Source: Streptomyces sp. D2-8 (GTDB lineage: Bacteria; Actinomycetota; Actinomycetes; Streptomycetales; Streptomycetaceae). From it: DNA of 64,000 bases. Every line of letters starts with the position of its first letter. The first letter of the stretch is position 1. Position numbers and translations under genes: made by a program. Below are positions 15,142 to 24,285 of the stretch, piece after piece. The stretch lies in assembly GCF_023184515.1 (NCBI RefSeq), contig NZ_JAAHBP010000004.1, positions 115,081 to 179,080 on the forward strand, written 5' to 3'. The notes below the pieces were generated by a model. That model was given only the letters and a program-made list of their open reading frames with translations, searched no databases and was not told the DNA's origin.

Positions 15142-16143
15142 TTGGACACCGCCGCTGCCGAGTGGACCGCCAGGGACGACGGGCGGGAGCACCGTCCGCC
15201 CGGACGGCGGCTCGGCACCTGGTGCGCCGGCCTGCTGCTCGCCGGGGTGAGCGTGGTCGTCGGCTTCCGGGCCGCCGACAGCGACGGCATCACCCCCGTC
15301 ACCCAGTTCCTCGCCTTCCTCCCCTGGCTGCTCGCCCCGACCGCCGTGGCGCTGCTGTTCACCCTGCTGTCCCGCTGGTGGCCCGGGACCGTCTGGGGCG
15401 TGGTCCTGCTCGGCCTGCTGGCCTGGTACATCGAGCCGTACGGCAAGGTCGGCGACCCCGAGGGCCGCCCGGTCGCCGCACTGCGCGTGCTGACCTCCAA
15501 CGTCGAGTTCGGCCAGGGCACCGGCTCCCTGGTCACCGCCGTCCGCCGGGAGAAACCGGACGTGGTCTTCGTGGTGGAATGCGACTACGAGTGCGACGTG
15601 CTGCTGAAGCGGGACCTCTCGAAGGACTACCCGCACCGCGCGGCCGTGGAGGGCGGCGGCTCGGAGGGCTCCGTCATCCTCAGCCGCTTCCCACTCCGGC
15701 CCACCGAGGGCGTGCCCGGCACGATGGGCATGCCCGGGGCGGTCGCCGACGTCGACGGGCACGCCGTACGGCTGCAACTGGCCCACCCCATGCCCCCGCT
15801 GCCCGGCCAGGTGGACCTCTGGCGCCGGGAGCTCGGCGCCCTGCGCGACGCGGCCGCCACCGACCCCGGCACCCCCCTCGTCCTGGCCGGTGACTTCAAC
15901 GCCTCCCAGGACCACGCCGCCTTCCGCCGCATCCTCGACACCGGCCTGCGCGACGCCTCCCGCCTGGACGGCGCCGACCGCACGGCCACCTGGCCGGCCC
16001 GGACGGCACCCACGCTCGGCGCGCAGATCGACCACGTCCTGGTGTCGGACGACTTCGGGGCGAGCAGTACCCGCATCCTGGACCTGGCCGACACCGACCA
16101 CCGCGCGGTCGTCACGGACCTCACGCTGCACGAGCGCCGCTGA
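15142..16143 (+). CDS. Membrane-anchored endonuclease/exonuclease/phosphatase family protein
   Basis: A 333-residue protein from TTG 15142, preceded by GGAAGG at good spacing. Three N-terminal membrane helices ([51 protein letters not shown]) are followed by an outer EEP-fold domain. It starts [12 protein letters not shown] and has [27 protein letters not shown] and DTDHRAVV, the metal and catalytic residues of the DNase I/sphingomyelinase superfamily. The substrate outside the membrane is unknown; a phosphodiester is likely. It ends just before a strong bidirectional terminator. Confidence 0.9.
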   Translation: MDTAAAEWTARDDGREHRPPGRRLGTWCAGLLLAGVSVVVGFRAADSDGITPVTQFLAFLPWLLAPTAVALLFTLLSRWWPGTVWGVVLLGLLAWYIEPYGKVGDPEGRPVAALRVLTSNVEFGQGTGSLVTAVRREKPDVVFVVECDYECDVLLKRDLSKDYPHRAAVEGGGSEGSVILSRFPLRPTEGVPGTMGMPGAVADVDGHAVRLQLAHPMPPLPGQVDLWRRELGALRDAAATDPGTPLVLAGDFNASQDHAAFRRILDTGLRDASRLDGADRTATWPARTAPTLGAQIDHVLVSDDFGASSTRILDLADTDHRAVVTDLTLHERR

Positions 16144-16160
16144 CCGGGGCCCTGTTCGCG

Positions 16161-16207
16161 CACGCGGATACGGCCGCCCCTCGTGGCAGGGCGGCCGTAT
16201 CCGCGTG
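16161..16207. terminator. Strong bidirectional hairpin terminator
   Basis: A perfect 19-bp stem (16161-16179 with 16189-16207; arm core GGATACGGCCGCCC) with a 9-base loop lies 17 bp after the EEP gene stop. It also serves the phosphatase gene coming from the other side. Confidence 0.9.
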
Positions 16208-16355
16208 GGGGTCTCAACGGGCCGATTTCCAGGGCCTTGTCCATCGCCGCCGCCAGACCGTTGGCCCACAGCCGGTCGACACGGGACCGCTCGGTCGCGT
16301 TCGGGACGGCGTTGGCGCAGGACGGGCCGGGCCGGGCCCGCCACCGGACATCAGC

Positions 16356-18449
16356 TCAGATTCCGATGTCGCACCCGTCGGCACGCCACACGGCCACCAC
16401 CGCCGGGCGGACGTACGTCCCGGGCCCGTCGGGCCAGGTGCTCGCGGGCTTCTCCACGGACGCCCCGTCGATCTCGCCCGGGTGCTGCACCGCGACCAGG
16501 ACGCGCCGGTCCTGGATGATCGGGCCGCAGGTCTCGGCCCCCTTCGGCACGGTCAGGAACTGCTTGAGCTCACCGCGCCGCTCGCCCCGGGTCGCCACAC
16601 CGAACAGGCCGTCGTGCGAGCCGAGCTGGGCGCCGTCGGTGGAGATCCACAGGTTGCCGTAGGGGTCGAAGGCCACGTTGTCGGGGCAGGAGATCTGGCT
16701 GACGGCGTCCTTCGGGAACCCGGCGAAGTAGGTCGCCGGGTCCTCCGGGTCACCGGCCACCAGGAACAGCGACCAGGCGAACCGGGTGCTCTCCGGCCGG
16801 TTCCAGCGCTCGGTGAGCTCCAGCACGTGCCCGTGCTTGTTGGCGTGGCGCGGATTGGCCTCGTCCGCCTTGGCGTTGGAGCCGACGCCACGGTTGGTGT
16901 TGTTGGTCAGCGCCACGTACACCTTGCCGGTCACCGGGTTGGGCTCGATGTCCTCGGGCCGGTCCATCTTGGTCGCGCCCACCTTGTCACCGGCGAGCCG
17001 CGTGAAGACGAACACCTCCTCGGCGCTCATCCCCGCCACGTGCGAGACGGCGCCCTTCGCGGTGGCGGTGGCCAGCGGGATCCACTCACCGCTCCCGTCG
17101 AACTCCCCGTCCTTCGGCAGCTTGCCCGTGCCGTCGATCTCGATGGCCGGGGAGTCACCGGTGAGCTTGGCGACGTACAGCGTGCCCTCGTCGAGGAGGG
17201 AGAGGTTGTGCTCGCGCGCGGCACGGCTGCTGCCGTGCTTCATCCGCTTGCTGCCGACGAACTTGTAGAAGTAGTCGAACCGCTCGTCGTCACCCGAGTA
17301 CACGACGGGCCGCCCGTCGTGCGTCAGCCGCACGGTGGCGGCCTCGTGCTTGAACCGCCCGAGAGCGGTGTGCTTGCGGGGCGTCGAGGTGGGGTCGTAC
17401 GGATCGAACTCGACGACGTACCCGAACCGGTGCGCCTCGTTCGGCTCCTGGGCGAGGTCGAACCGCTTGTCGAACCTCTCCCACTTGCGCTCGGTGGCGC
17501 CGGTGCCGATCCCGTAGCGCTTGTCGGTCGCCCGGCCGCCGTTGGCGAAGTACTGGTTGAAGTTCTCCTCGCCGTGCAGGGTCGTGCCCCACGGGGTGAC
17601 ACCGCCGGAGCAGTTGTTGAGGGTGCCGAGCACCTTGGTGCCGGTCGGATCGGCGGAGGTCCTCACGAGCTCGGACCCGGCGACGGGCCCGGTGAGCCGG
17701 AACTCGGTGGTGGCGGTGACGCGCCGGTTCAGCTGGTGCCGGGAGACGGCGGTGAGCTTCCCGCTCTTGCGGTCCCCCTCCACCACGACGGCGGACAGCC
17801 CGTGCGCGGCCCAGGCGACCTCGACCTGCTCACGGGTCGGGTTGGCGGCGTCGTACCCGCGGAACATGAGGATCTCGTCGGTGTACTCGTGGTTGGCGAC
17901 GAGCAGCTGCCTGTTCCGCTCCCCGGGCAGCGGAAGCAGGGCGAGGAAGTCGCAGTTGTACCCGAACTGCGCGGCCTGGGCCTTGGCGGTCTGCTTCTCC
18001 GGGTCGAAGGCGGGCGCGCCGCGCAGGATGGGCTCGCCCCAGCGGATCACGACGTTCTGCCGGTACCCGTCCGGCACGGTCACGGCGTCGGCGGTGTTGG
18101 GCGCCACGGGCGCGAAGCGCAGTCCGCGCGCACCCTTGTGTGTACGCCGGGCGGCCTCGGAGGCGGCACCGCCCGCCGGGGCGGCGGCCGGGGCGGCGGC
18201 GGCCTGCGGGGCCCGAGCGACACCCGCGGCTCCCGCTCCGGCGGCGGCCACGGTCACCACGGCCGCGGCACGCATCATCGACCGGCGGCTGAGCGCACCG
18301 GCGATCACGTCACCGACGTACTCGTTGGAGCTGGTGTTGGGCACCTCGTGGAAGCAGGCGTCACCACACCGGAAACGACAGGTCATGGCGGACCGGCCGC
18401 CAGGGTGCGATCCGGACGGTGTTCCGATCAACGGCAGCAGCTTGCGCAC
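16356..18449 (-). CDS. PhoX-family alkaline phosphatase (Tat-exported)
   Basis: A 697-residue protein of the PhoX/DUF839 family. The GTG at 18449 follows GGGGAG. The long Tat leader carries the twin arginines at 55-56 (LSRRSMMRAAAVVT) and three early cysteines (CRFRCGDAC). The body has VANHEYTDEILMF, GVTPWGTTLHGEENFNQYFA, YSGDDERFDYFYKFVG, DRPEDIEPNP and CPDNVAFDPYGNLWISTDG, all typical of PhoX. The enzyme should release phosphate from esters outside the cell using calcium and iron. A PHO box 70 bp upstream points to PhoP control under phosphate limitation. In S. coelicolor the equivalent is, from memory, SCO3790. Confidence 0.93.
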   Translation of the reverse strand: MRKLLPLIGTPSGSHPGGRSAMTCRFRCGDACFHEVPNTSSNEYVGDVIAGALSRRSMMRAAAVVTVAAAGAGAAGVARAPQAAAAPAAAPAGGAASEAARRTHKGARGLRFAPVAPNTADAVTVPDGYRQNVVIRWGEPILRGAPAFDPEKQTAKAQAAQFGYNCDFLALLPLPGERNRQLLVANHEYTDEILMFRGYDAANPTREQVEVAWAAHGLSAVVVEGDRKSGKLTAVSRHQLNRRVTATTEFRLTGPVAGSELVRTSADPTGTKVLGTLNNCSGGVTPWGTTLHGEENFNQYFANGGRATDKRYGIGTGATERKWERFDKRFDLAQEPNEAHRFGYVVEFDPYDPTSTPRKHTALGRFKHEAATVRLTHDGRPVVYSGDDERFDYFYKFVGSKRMKHGSSRAAREHNLSLLDEGTLYVAKLTGDSPAIEIDGTGKLPKDGEFDGSGEWIPLATATAKGAVSHVAGMSAEEVFVFTRLAGDKVGATKMDRPEDIEPNPVTGKVYVALTNNTNRGVGSNAKADEANPRHANKHGHVLELTERWNRPESTRFAWSLFLVAGDPEDPATYFAGFPKDAVSQISCPDNVAFDPYGNLWISTDGAQLGSHDGLFGVATRGERRGELKQFLTVPKGAETCGPIIQDRRVLVAVQHPGEIDGASVEKPASTWPDGPGTYVRPAVVAVWRADGCDIGI

Positions 18450-18518
18450 TTTGTTCTCCCCATGAATGCCCTTGGTGTCAGCGTGACCGTAGGGGCACAT
18501 ACGTGCGGTAGCCGGGCG

Positions 18519-18540
18519 CCCGGGTGAACAACGAATGAAC
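18519..18540 (-). promoter_or_regulatory. PHO box (PhoP-binding direct repeats)
   Basis: Read on the minus strand there are two adjacent 11-bp units, GTTCATTCGTT (18540-18530) and GTTCACCCGGG (18529-18519). Each begins with GTTCA, the invariant core of Streptomyces PHO-box units. They lie 70 bp upstream of the PhoX start, the usual position for activation. Confidence 0.85.
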
Positions 18541-18729
18541 CCCCGGCTGCCGTACGGGGGTTGCGGTGATTCAGCCCGTCGAAACCTGCACCGGCCGGAT
18601 GTCCCCCTTGACAGGGTGGACCGGGCACAACAGACCCTGCCCAAGATCACACAGGAGGGCCGCTAACCTTACGTGTCCGTCCTGGCCAGGGATTGACGGG
18701 CTTCAACTCACGCGAAGGGTTGCGCGCAC

Positions 18730-20772
18730 ATGGGCATTCTCACTCTCTTGCGGAACGCGTTCGGACGGTCACGCAAGTCACGGACCGCCGAGGCGGAGGG
18801 TGCGGCGCGGACGACGACCGCCGATGAGACCGGCGGGATCGAGGAACAGAGCGGCGGTCCCACCAGCCGCGACACCCTCGCGCCCGCCGACCGGCCGGCA
18901 GCGGACACCTCCGCGGACCCGAAGGTCCCGTCCCCCTCCCCGGAACCCAAGCCCACACCGACGGCCAACGTTCCTGAGCCCCGCACGTCGGACTCCGGGG
19001 AACACGACCTGGTGTCGGCGGCCTTCGACCGTCTGGCGGTTCCGCGTCCCGCGCGGTCGGCGGAGGGGGAGCCGGGAGCGGCGGAGGCGGAGACGCCGGT
19101 CGCCGAGGAGCCGACGGTGAAGGACGAGGCCACGGCGGAGAAGCCGGAGCCGGTGGAGGAAGCGGCGGAGACGCCGACCGCGACCGCCACGACGACCGAG
19201 GAGCCGGAGCCGGCGGACGAGGCACAGCCCGAGCCCGCGGCGAAGACGGAAGCGAAGGCTGCACCCGAGGCGGACGCACCGGCGGGCACGGACACAGACA
19301 CGACGGAAGCTGACGCCAAGGCCACGGCCAGGACCGACGCACCGGCGGAGGCGGACGCGAAGGCCACGGCCGAGGCCGACGCACCGGCGGGCGCGGGCGC
19401 GAAGCCGGAAGCCAAGCCCGAGCCGCGGGCCGAGACGCCCGCTGAGCCGAAGCCCGCCCCCGCCCCGACCGAGCCGAAGGCACCGGAACCGGCAGCCGCA
19501 GGGGCCGATGCCCCGGCGAAGGCCCCCAAGCCCGAGGCGAAGCCGGCAGCCGAGGCCAAGCCCGAAACGAAGTCGAAGCCCGAGCCGACGGCCGAGGCTG
19601 AGCCCGAGGCCAAGCCCACAGCCGAGCCGACACCCGAGCCCGAGCCGGGGGCCGGGGCCGAGCCCACCGCCGACGCGAAGCCGAAGGCCGAGCCGACACC
19701 CGAGCCCGAGCCGGGGGCCGGGGCCGAGCCCACCGCCGACCTGAAGCCGAAGGCCGAGGCCAAGGCGAAGCCGAAGGCCGCGCCGAAGGCCGCCGCCGGC
19801 ACGAAGGCGAAGCCCGAGACGACCCCTGAGGCCGAGGCCGAGGCCGACGCCGTGCCCGCCGAAGAGGCGTCCGCCAAGGCGAAGCCGAAGCCCGAGCCCA
19901 AGGCGAAGCCGAAGGCCGCCCCCAAGGCCACACAGGAGGCCGAGCCGAAGGCCGAGGCCGATGCGGCCCCGGAACCCGCGGCCCCCGCACCCGCGGCCGC
20001 CGACGGCGACCAGGCCCCGCAGGGGCCACCCGCACCCGACGACGAAAGCGGCACGGGTGGTGCGGGTGGGAACAACACGGCCGAAGGCGAAGCCGAGGCC
20101 AAGGCCGGCCCCGCCCTCCCCCTCACCCGCGTCAAGACCCACGCCCCCGGCCTCACCACCGCCTACAAGGCCGCCACCACCACCCTCGAGACCAACGCCC
20201 TCACCGGCACCCGAGCCAAGGTCTACCTCGTCCTCGACCGCTCCGCCTCGATGCGCCCGTACTACAAGGACGGCTCCGCCCAGGCCCTCGCAGAGCAGAC
20301 CCTCGCCCTCGCGGCCCACCTCGACCCCGAGGCAACCGTCCCGGTCGTCTTCTTCTCCACCGAACTCGACGGCACCGGCGAGATCACCCTCACCGACCAC
20401 GAGAACAAGATCGACGACCTCCACGCCGGCCTCGGCCGCATGGGCCGCACCAGCTACCACGCAGCGGTGGAAGCGGTCCTCGCTCACCACGACAAGACGG
20501 CAGAACCCACTGCCCCCGCCCTGGTGATCTTCCAGACCGACGGCGCCCCGGACGCGAAGACCCCCGCCACCCAGGCCCTCACCGACGCGGCCAAGACCCA
20601 CCCCGCCGTGTTCTTCTCCTTCGTCGCCTTCGGAGACCCGGAGAACAAGGCCTTCGACTACCTCCGCAAGCTCAAGACCCCCAACACGTCCCACTTCCTC
20701 GCCGGCGAAACCCCCCGCGAGCTCACGGACAAGGAGCTCTACGAGGGCGTACTGGCGAACTGGCGCCCGTAA
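18730..20772 (+). CDS. TerF/TerY-like vWA protein with long low-complexity arm
   Basis: A 680-residue protein. Residues 1-20 (GILTLLRNAFGRSRKS) are basic and amphipathic. Residues 21-455 are almost wholly Ala, Pro, Glu, Lys, Thr and Asp repeats with no fold. The C-terminal 200 residues are a vWA domain with a MIDAS starting at Asp503 (LVLDRSASM), VPVVFFSTELDG and FQTDGAPDAKT. This domain is the TerF/TerY type linked to tellurium-resistance and stress clusters in Streptomyces. No ter genes lie beside it here. The arm is probably a flexible spacer. It starts divergently from the PhoX gene. Confidence 0.88.
   Translation: MGILTLLRNAFGRSRKSRTAEAEGAARTTTADETGGIEEQSGGPTSRDTLAPADRPAADTSADPKVPSPSPEPKPTPTANVPEPRTSDSGEHDLVSAAFDRLAVPRPARSAEGEPGAAEAETPVAEEPTVKDEATAEKPEPVEEAAETPTATATTTEEPEPADEAQPEPAAKTEAKAAPEADAPAGTDTDTTEADAKATARTDAPAEADAKATAEADAPAGAGAKPEAKPEPRAETPAEPKPAPAPTEPKAPEPAAAGADAPAKAPKPEAKPAAEAKPETKSKPEPTAEAEPEAKPTAEPTPEPEPGAGAEPTADAKPKAEPTPEPEPGAGAEPTADLKPKAEAKAKPKAAPKAAAGTKAKPETTPEAEAEADAVPAEEASAKAKPKPEPKAKPKAAPKATQEAEPKAEADAAPEPAAPAPAAADGDQAPQGPPAPDDESGTGGAGGNNTAEGEAEAKAGPALPLTRVKTHAPGLTTAYKAATTTLETNALTGTRAKVYLVLDRSASMRPYYKDGSAQALAEQTLALAAHLDPEATVPVVFFSTELDGTGEITLTDHENKIDDLHAGLGRMGRTSYHAAVEAVLAHHDKTAEPTAPALVIFQTDGAPDAKTPATQALTDAAKTHPAVFFSFVAFGDPENKAFDYLRKLKTPNTSHFLAGETPRELTDKELYEGVLANWRP
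19621..19740 (+). repeat. 54-bp exact direct repeat inside the vWA gene
   Basis: Bases 19621-19674 recur exactly at 19687-19740, a 66-bp period. The unit encodes PTPEPEPGAGAEPTAD. It shows that the Pro/Glu/Ala arm grows by in-frame tandem duplication. Confidence 0.9.
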
Positions 20773-20790
20773 CCCTCCCCGGCCCACCGA

Positions 20791-20832
20791 CGCCGCCCGC
20801 TTCTCACCCCGTAAAAGGGGAGGCGGGCGGCG
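20791..20832 (+). terminator. Terminator after vWA gene
   Basis: Ten-base arms CGCCGCCCGC (20791-20800) and GCGGGCGGCG (20823-20832) enclose an inner CCCC/GGGG stem with a GTAAAA loop, starting 19 bp after the vWA stop and ahead of metG. Confidence 0.82.
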
Positions 20833-20920
20833 TACCCGTGTCAGCTACGATTTCAAGGTTCCGTAGACGACCGAGACCACGAGATCGTCACCCCGCGTAG
20901 CGACTTGGGAGCAGCCCGCG

Positions 20921-22636
20921 ATGGCTCGACACCTCATCACCAGCGCCCTTCCGTACATCAACGGGATCAAGCACCTGGGCAACATGGTGGGGTCCATGCT
21001 CCCGGCGGACGTGTACTCCCGCTACCTGCGCCAGCGGGGCCACGAGGTCCTCTACATCTGCGCGACGGACGAGCACGGCACCCCGGCGGAGCTCGCCGCG
21101 AAGGAGCAGGGCGTGCCCGTGGACGCGTTCTGCACCGAGGCGCACCACCAGCAGAAGGCGATCTACGACGGCTTCAACCTGGCCTTCGACTACTTCGGCC
21201 GCAGCTCCTCCCCGCAGAACCACGAGATCACGCAGGAGATCGCCCGCGAGCTGAAGGCGAACGGCTTCATCGAGGAGCGTTCGATCCGCCAGGTGTACTC
21301 GAACGCCGACGGCCGCTTCCTGCCCGACCGCTACATCATCGGCACCTGTCCGCACTGCGGCTACGACAAGGCCCGCGGCGACCAGTGCGAGAACTGCACG
21401 CGCGTCCTGGACCCGACGGACCTGATCGACGCCCGTTCCGCGATCAGCGGCAGCAGCGACCTGGAGATCCGCGAGACCAAGCACCTCTTCCTCCTCCAGT
21501 CCGCCCTGGCCGGCGAGGTCGAGGCATGGGTCGACGAGCGCGCCGACAACTGGCCGGTGCTGGCCTCCTCCATCGCCCGCAAGTGGCTCACGGAGGGCCT
21601 GCACGACCGCGCGATCACCCGTGACCTGGACTGGGGCGTCCCGGTCCCCGCCGACACCTGGCCGGACCTCGCCGCGGAGGGCAAGGTCTTCTACGTGTGG
21701 TTCGACGCCCCGATCGAGTACATCGGCGCGACGAAGGAGTGGGCGGACCAGGACCCGGAGAACCGCGACTGGCGCTCCTGGTGGTGGGAGTCGGACGCGA
21801 ACGTCCACTACACGCAGTTCATGGGCAAGGACAACGTCCCCTTCCACAGCGTGATGTTCCCGGCGACCCTGCTGGGCACCCGCGCCCCGTGGAAGAAGGT
21901 CGACGTCATCAAGGCCTTCAACTGGCTGAACTACTACGGCGGCAAGTTCTCCACCTCGCAGCGCCGAGGCGTCTTCACGCACGACGCCCTCGACATCCTG
22001 CCCGCCGACTACTGGCGCTACTTCATGATGGCGAACGCCCCCGAGTCGGACGACTCGTCGTTCACCTGGGAGCACTTCACCGCCACGGTGAACAAGGACC
22101 TGGCCGACACCCTCGGCAACTTCGTCAACCGCGTCCTGTCGTTCTCCAAGAAGCGCTTCGGCGAAGAGGTCCCGGCGGGCGCCGAGCCCGGCGATGCGGA
22201 GGCGAAGCTGGGTGAGGAGATCGCCCGGCTGCTCGCGGAGTACGAGTCCCAGATGGAGGCCATCCAGTTCCGCAAGGCGGCGGCCGCGCTGCGCGCCCTG
22301 TGGTCGGCGGGCAACTCCTACCTGGAGGAGAAGGCCCCTTGGCTGGAGATCAAAACCAACCCGGAGGGCGCCGCGCTCACCCTGCGTACGGCGATGAACC
22401 TGATCCACCTCTACTCGGTGGTCTCCGAGCCGTTCATCCCGACGTCGGCGAAGAAGATGCGCGAGGCGTTCTCCCTGGAGAACGACACGGCGGTCTGGGT
22501 CACCCAGGACGAGGCGCGCTCCCTCACCGCCGTCCCCGCCGGCACCCCCTTCACCATCCCGCCGGTCCTGTTCGCCAAGCTCACGGACGAGGACCTGGAG
22601 TCGTACAAGGAGCGCTTCGGCGGCGAGTCCGCGTAA
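20921..22636 (+). CDS. metG: Methionyl-tRNA synthetase
   Basis: A 571-residue class I synthetase that charges tRNA-Met with methionine. The HIGH-type motif is [11 protein letters not shown] (11-21). The zinc knuckle is CPHCGYD with [22 protein letters not shown] segment forms the methionine pocket and the KMSKS-type motif is KFSTSQRRG. The C-terminal anticodon-binding domain includes [16 protein letters not shown]. The length fits bacterial MetRS without the C-terminal dimerisation domain. ATG 20921 follows GGGAGCAG and the gene is flanked by two terminators, so it is monocistronic. Confidence 0.98.
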   Translation: MARHLITSALPYINGIKHLGNMVGSMLPADVYSRYLRQRGHEVLYICATDEHGTPAELAAKEQGVPVDAFCTEAHHQQKAIYDGFNLAFDYFGRSSSPQNHEITQEIARELKANGFIEERSIRQVYSNADGRFLPDRYIIGTCPHCGYDKARGDQCENCTRVLDPTDLIDARSAISGSSDLEIRETKHLFLLQSALAGEVEAWVDERADNWPVLASSIARKWLTEGLHDRAITRDLDWGVPVPADTWPDLAAEGKVFYVWFDAPIEYIGATKEWADQDPENRDWRSWWWESDANVHYTQFMGKDNVPFHSVMFPATLLGTRAPWKKVDVIKAFNWLNYYGGKFSTSQRRGVFTHDALDILPADYWRYFMMANAPESDDSSFTWEHFTATVNKDLADTLGNFVNRVLSFSKKRFGEEVPAGAEPGDAEAKLGEEIARLLAEYESQMEAIQFRKAAAALRALWSAGNSYLEEKAPWLEIKTNPEGAALTLRTAMNLIHLYSVVSEPFIPTSAKKMREAFSLENDTAVWVTQDEARSLTAVPAGTPFTIPPVLFAKLTDEDLESYKERFGGESA

Positions 22637-22650
22637 CGCCCGCCTCTCGC

Positions 22651-22682
22651 CCGCCCCCGGGAGAATCTCCTCCCGGGGGCGG
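22651..22682 (+). terminator. Terminator after metG
   Basis: A perfect 13-bp stem (22651-22663 with 22670-22682, arm CCGCCCCCGGGAG) with a six-base loop, 15 bp after the metG stop. Confidence 0.9.
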
Positions 22683-22748
22683 TCCCGTTTCCGGGCCCCT
22701 GTTCCTAAGATGACCGAGGCACCGGCCAACCACCCGGGGGGATCACCC

Positions 22749-23114
22749 ATGGCACTGTTCGGCAACGCACACACCGTGAACCCGGCCTCGGCCCAGCAGG
22801 ACTACGCCCGTCTCCTCGGCCACGGCGAGCAGGTCCACGCCGCGTTCCTGCTGATCCGCGACACCATCCTCTTCACCGACCGCCGCCTGATCCTCATCGA
22901 CAAGCAGGGCATCACCGGCAAGAAGGTCGAGTACCACTCCGTCCCCTACCGCAGCATCACCCACTTCGCGGTGGAGACGGCCGGCACCTTCGACCTCGAC
23001 GCCGAACTGAAGATCTGGATCTCCGGCACCCCGACCCCCATCGAGAAGACCTTCACCAAGGGCGTCGACATCTACGAGGTCCAGGCGATCCTGACCCAGT
23101 TCGTGGCGCGTTAA
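22749..23114 (+). CDS. PH-domain protein (bPH family)
   Basis: A 121-residue protein; ATG 22749 follows a GGGGGATC ribosome site. It matches bacterial PH-domain proteins: LGHGEQVHAAFLLIRDTILF, DRRLILIDKQGITGKKVEYH, then YRSITHFAVETAGTFDLDAE and LKIWISG, with a C-terminal helix IYEVQAILTQFVA. This is a soluble single domain, widespread and of unknown role. It converges on a DUF397 remnant with 4 bp overlap of the ends. Confidence 0.9.
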   Translation: MALFGNAHTVNPASAQQDYARLLGHGEQVHAAFLLIRDTILFTDRRLILIDKQGITGKKVEYHSVPYRSITHFAVETAGTFDLDAELKIWISGTPTPIEKTFTKGVDIYEVQAILTQFVAR

Positions 23115-23359
23115 CGGCTTTCCGCGGTGCAGGGCAGGAAGTCCGCCCACGCGCGGGGCGTGAGCGCCAGACGGGGACCCTCGACGTTCTTGGAGTCGCG
23201 GACGTGCACGGTGCCGGGGTCCCTGACCGGCGACCTGCCACCAGAACCCCTGCGGCGCCCGGCCGCTTTCCTGGCCCACCGCCTCACCGCACAGCTACCG
23301 CCCCTGCCGCCGTACCGCACCCCCGAACCACCCCCGCCCATCCGGCACCCACTCCGCAA
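23111..23359 (-). pseudogene. DUF397 remnant
   Basis: The last 35 residues (GTVHVRDSKNVEGPRLALTP, then RAWADFLPC) are the C-terminal half of a DUF397 protein. The usual front half (WRKSSYS and CVEVA) is absent; in its place are Arg/Gly-rich residues such as WARKAAGRRRGSGGRSP. No XRE/DUF5753 partner is adjacent. I read it as a truncated orphan copy; it could still be translated. Confidence 0.6.
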
Positions 23360-23718
23360 CTACGACTCCTGCGACCGCGGCTACCGCGGCCCCGGCCCAC
23401 GCAACTGCCAGGGATGCGCCGGGAAGCGAACGCCATGACCATCGCTCGTCCGCGCGGATCCGGAATCCAACCGCTCATCAATTCCCCCGGCATGCCAGGT
23501 ACTTGCTGCAAGAAAAGCGTTGCCCATGGATTCTCGCAATGTTACGGTCTGCCCAGTTGATCAGTGGAACGGGGGCCACGCAACGCTTCAGCCATAAGCG
23601 GACGGCCCCTCTCCGCCTTTCGGTCACCTTCATTCATGCGCGAATCGACCAATTCGCAGCTGCCAGAAGGACCTGGCACGCGCCGGGCATCGCTCTGCGC
23701 AAAAACAGGGGGAAATCA
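23360..23718. other. Non-coding gap before the metalloprotease gene
   Basis: About 360 bp without a convincing gene. The second half (23480-23720) is clearly lower in GC than the neighbours, which suits a promoter and long leader for the secreted protease at 23719. No hairpin or operator was seen. Confidence 0.4.
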
Positions 23719-24285
23719 GTGGCACGAACATCCGCGGGATTCAATCCCGGAAAACGCACCGCAGCACGTGCGGCCACCTGCGGCGCCATCGCCGTCGCCG
23801 TCACGTTCGGCATGACGACCTCGGCGCAGGCCGACTACTACGACGGCGGAATGCCGGGCCGGTCGTTCAATGTCAAGGCTGTCGGAATCAACGATACCTG
23901 GGTGGGGTTCCTCGACACCGGGCGAAAGAACTGGAACAACAGCCGGGCCGGGGCGAGCATCGGACGCAAGTCGAGCGCCAAGGCCACGTTCACGGCCGGC
24001 CGGTACAACGAGAGCTGGCTCGGTCTCTATTCACCCTCCGGATTCCGCTCGATCAACCGCGTGTTCAAGATCAAGGTCAACGCGAAGAAGATCGAGGCCA
24101 AGGCCGGTTCGAAGATGACGGAGTGGTGCCGGAGCACCGCCACCCATGAATTGGGGCACGCGCTCAGCCTCGACGACAACCCCGGTACCAGGAAGGCGTC
24201 GCTGATGAAGCACAGCCGGAACCGGGCGAAAGTCCAGAAGCCGCAGTCGTACGACGTGGCCGAGGTGAAGAGGATCTACGGATGA
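23719..24285 (+). CDS. Secreted zinc metalloprotease, matrixin-like
   Basis: A 188-residue exported protein. GTG 23719 follows AGGGGGAA. The signal peptide runs to about residue 36 (AATCGAIAVAVTFGMTTSAQ, cleavage before ADYY). The zinc site is HELGHALSLDDN, a variant of HExxHxxGxxH with Asp at the third ligand position. The body has WNNSRAGASIG and YSPSGFRSINRVFKIKVN. Size and site match small secreted Streptomyces metalloproteases. Its TGA overlaps the next ATG (24282), so it forms an operon with a lipoprotein. Confidence 0.85.
   Translation: MARTSAGFNPGKRTAARAATCGAIAVAVTFGMTTSAQADYYDGGMPGRSFNVKAVGINDTWVGFLDTGRKNWNNSRAGASIGRKSSAKATFTAGRYNESWLGLYSPSGFRSINRVFKIKVNAKKIEAKAGSKMTEWCRSTATHELGHALSLDDNPGTRKASLMKHSRNRAKVQKPQSYDVAEVKRIYG

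Noticed and set aside
18608..18636. TTGACA at 18608 as promoter of the vWA gene
   Set aside because: No TANNNT element lies at 16-18 bp spacing, so the match may be chance.
18778..20787. Long minus-strand frame with Gly/Leu/Arg repeats opposite the vWA gene
   Set aside because: It mirrors the Ala/Pro/Glu/Lys repeats of the real gene; no ribosome site, domain or sensible composition.
20905..21624. Frame overlapping metG in +1
   Set aside because: It overlaps the catalytic domain of metG and is Arg/Gly/Pro-rich with no conservation.
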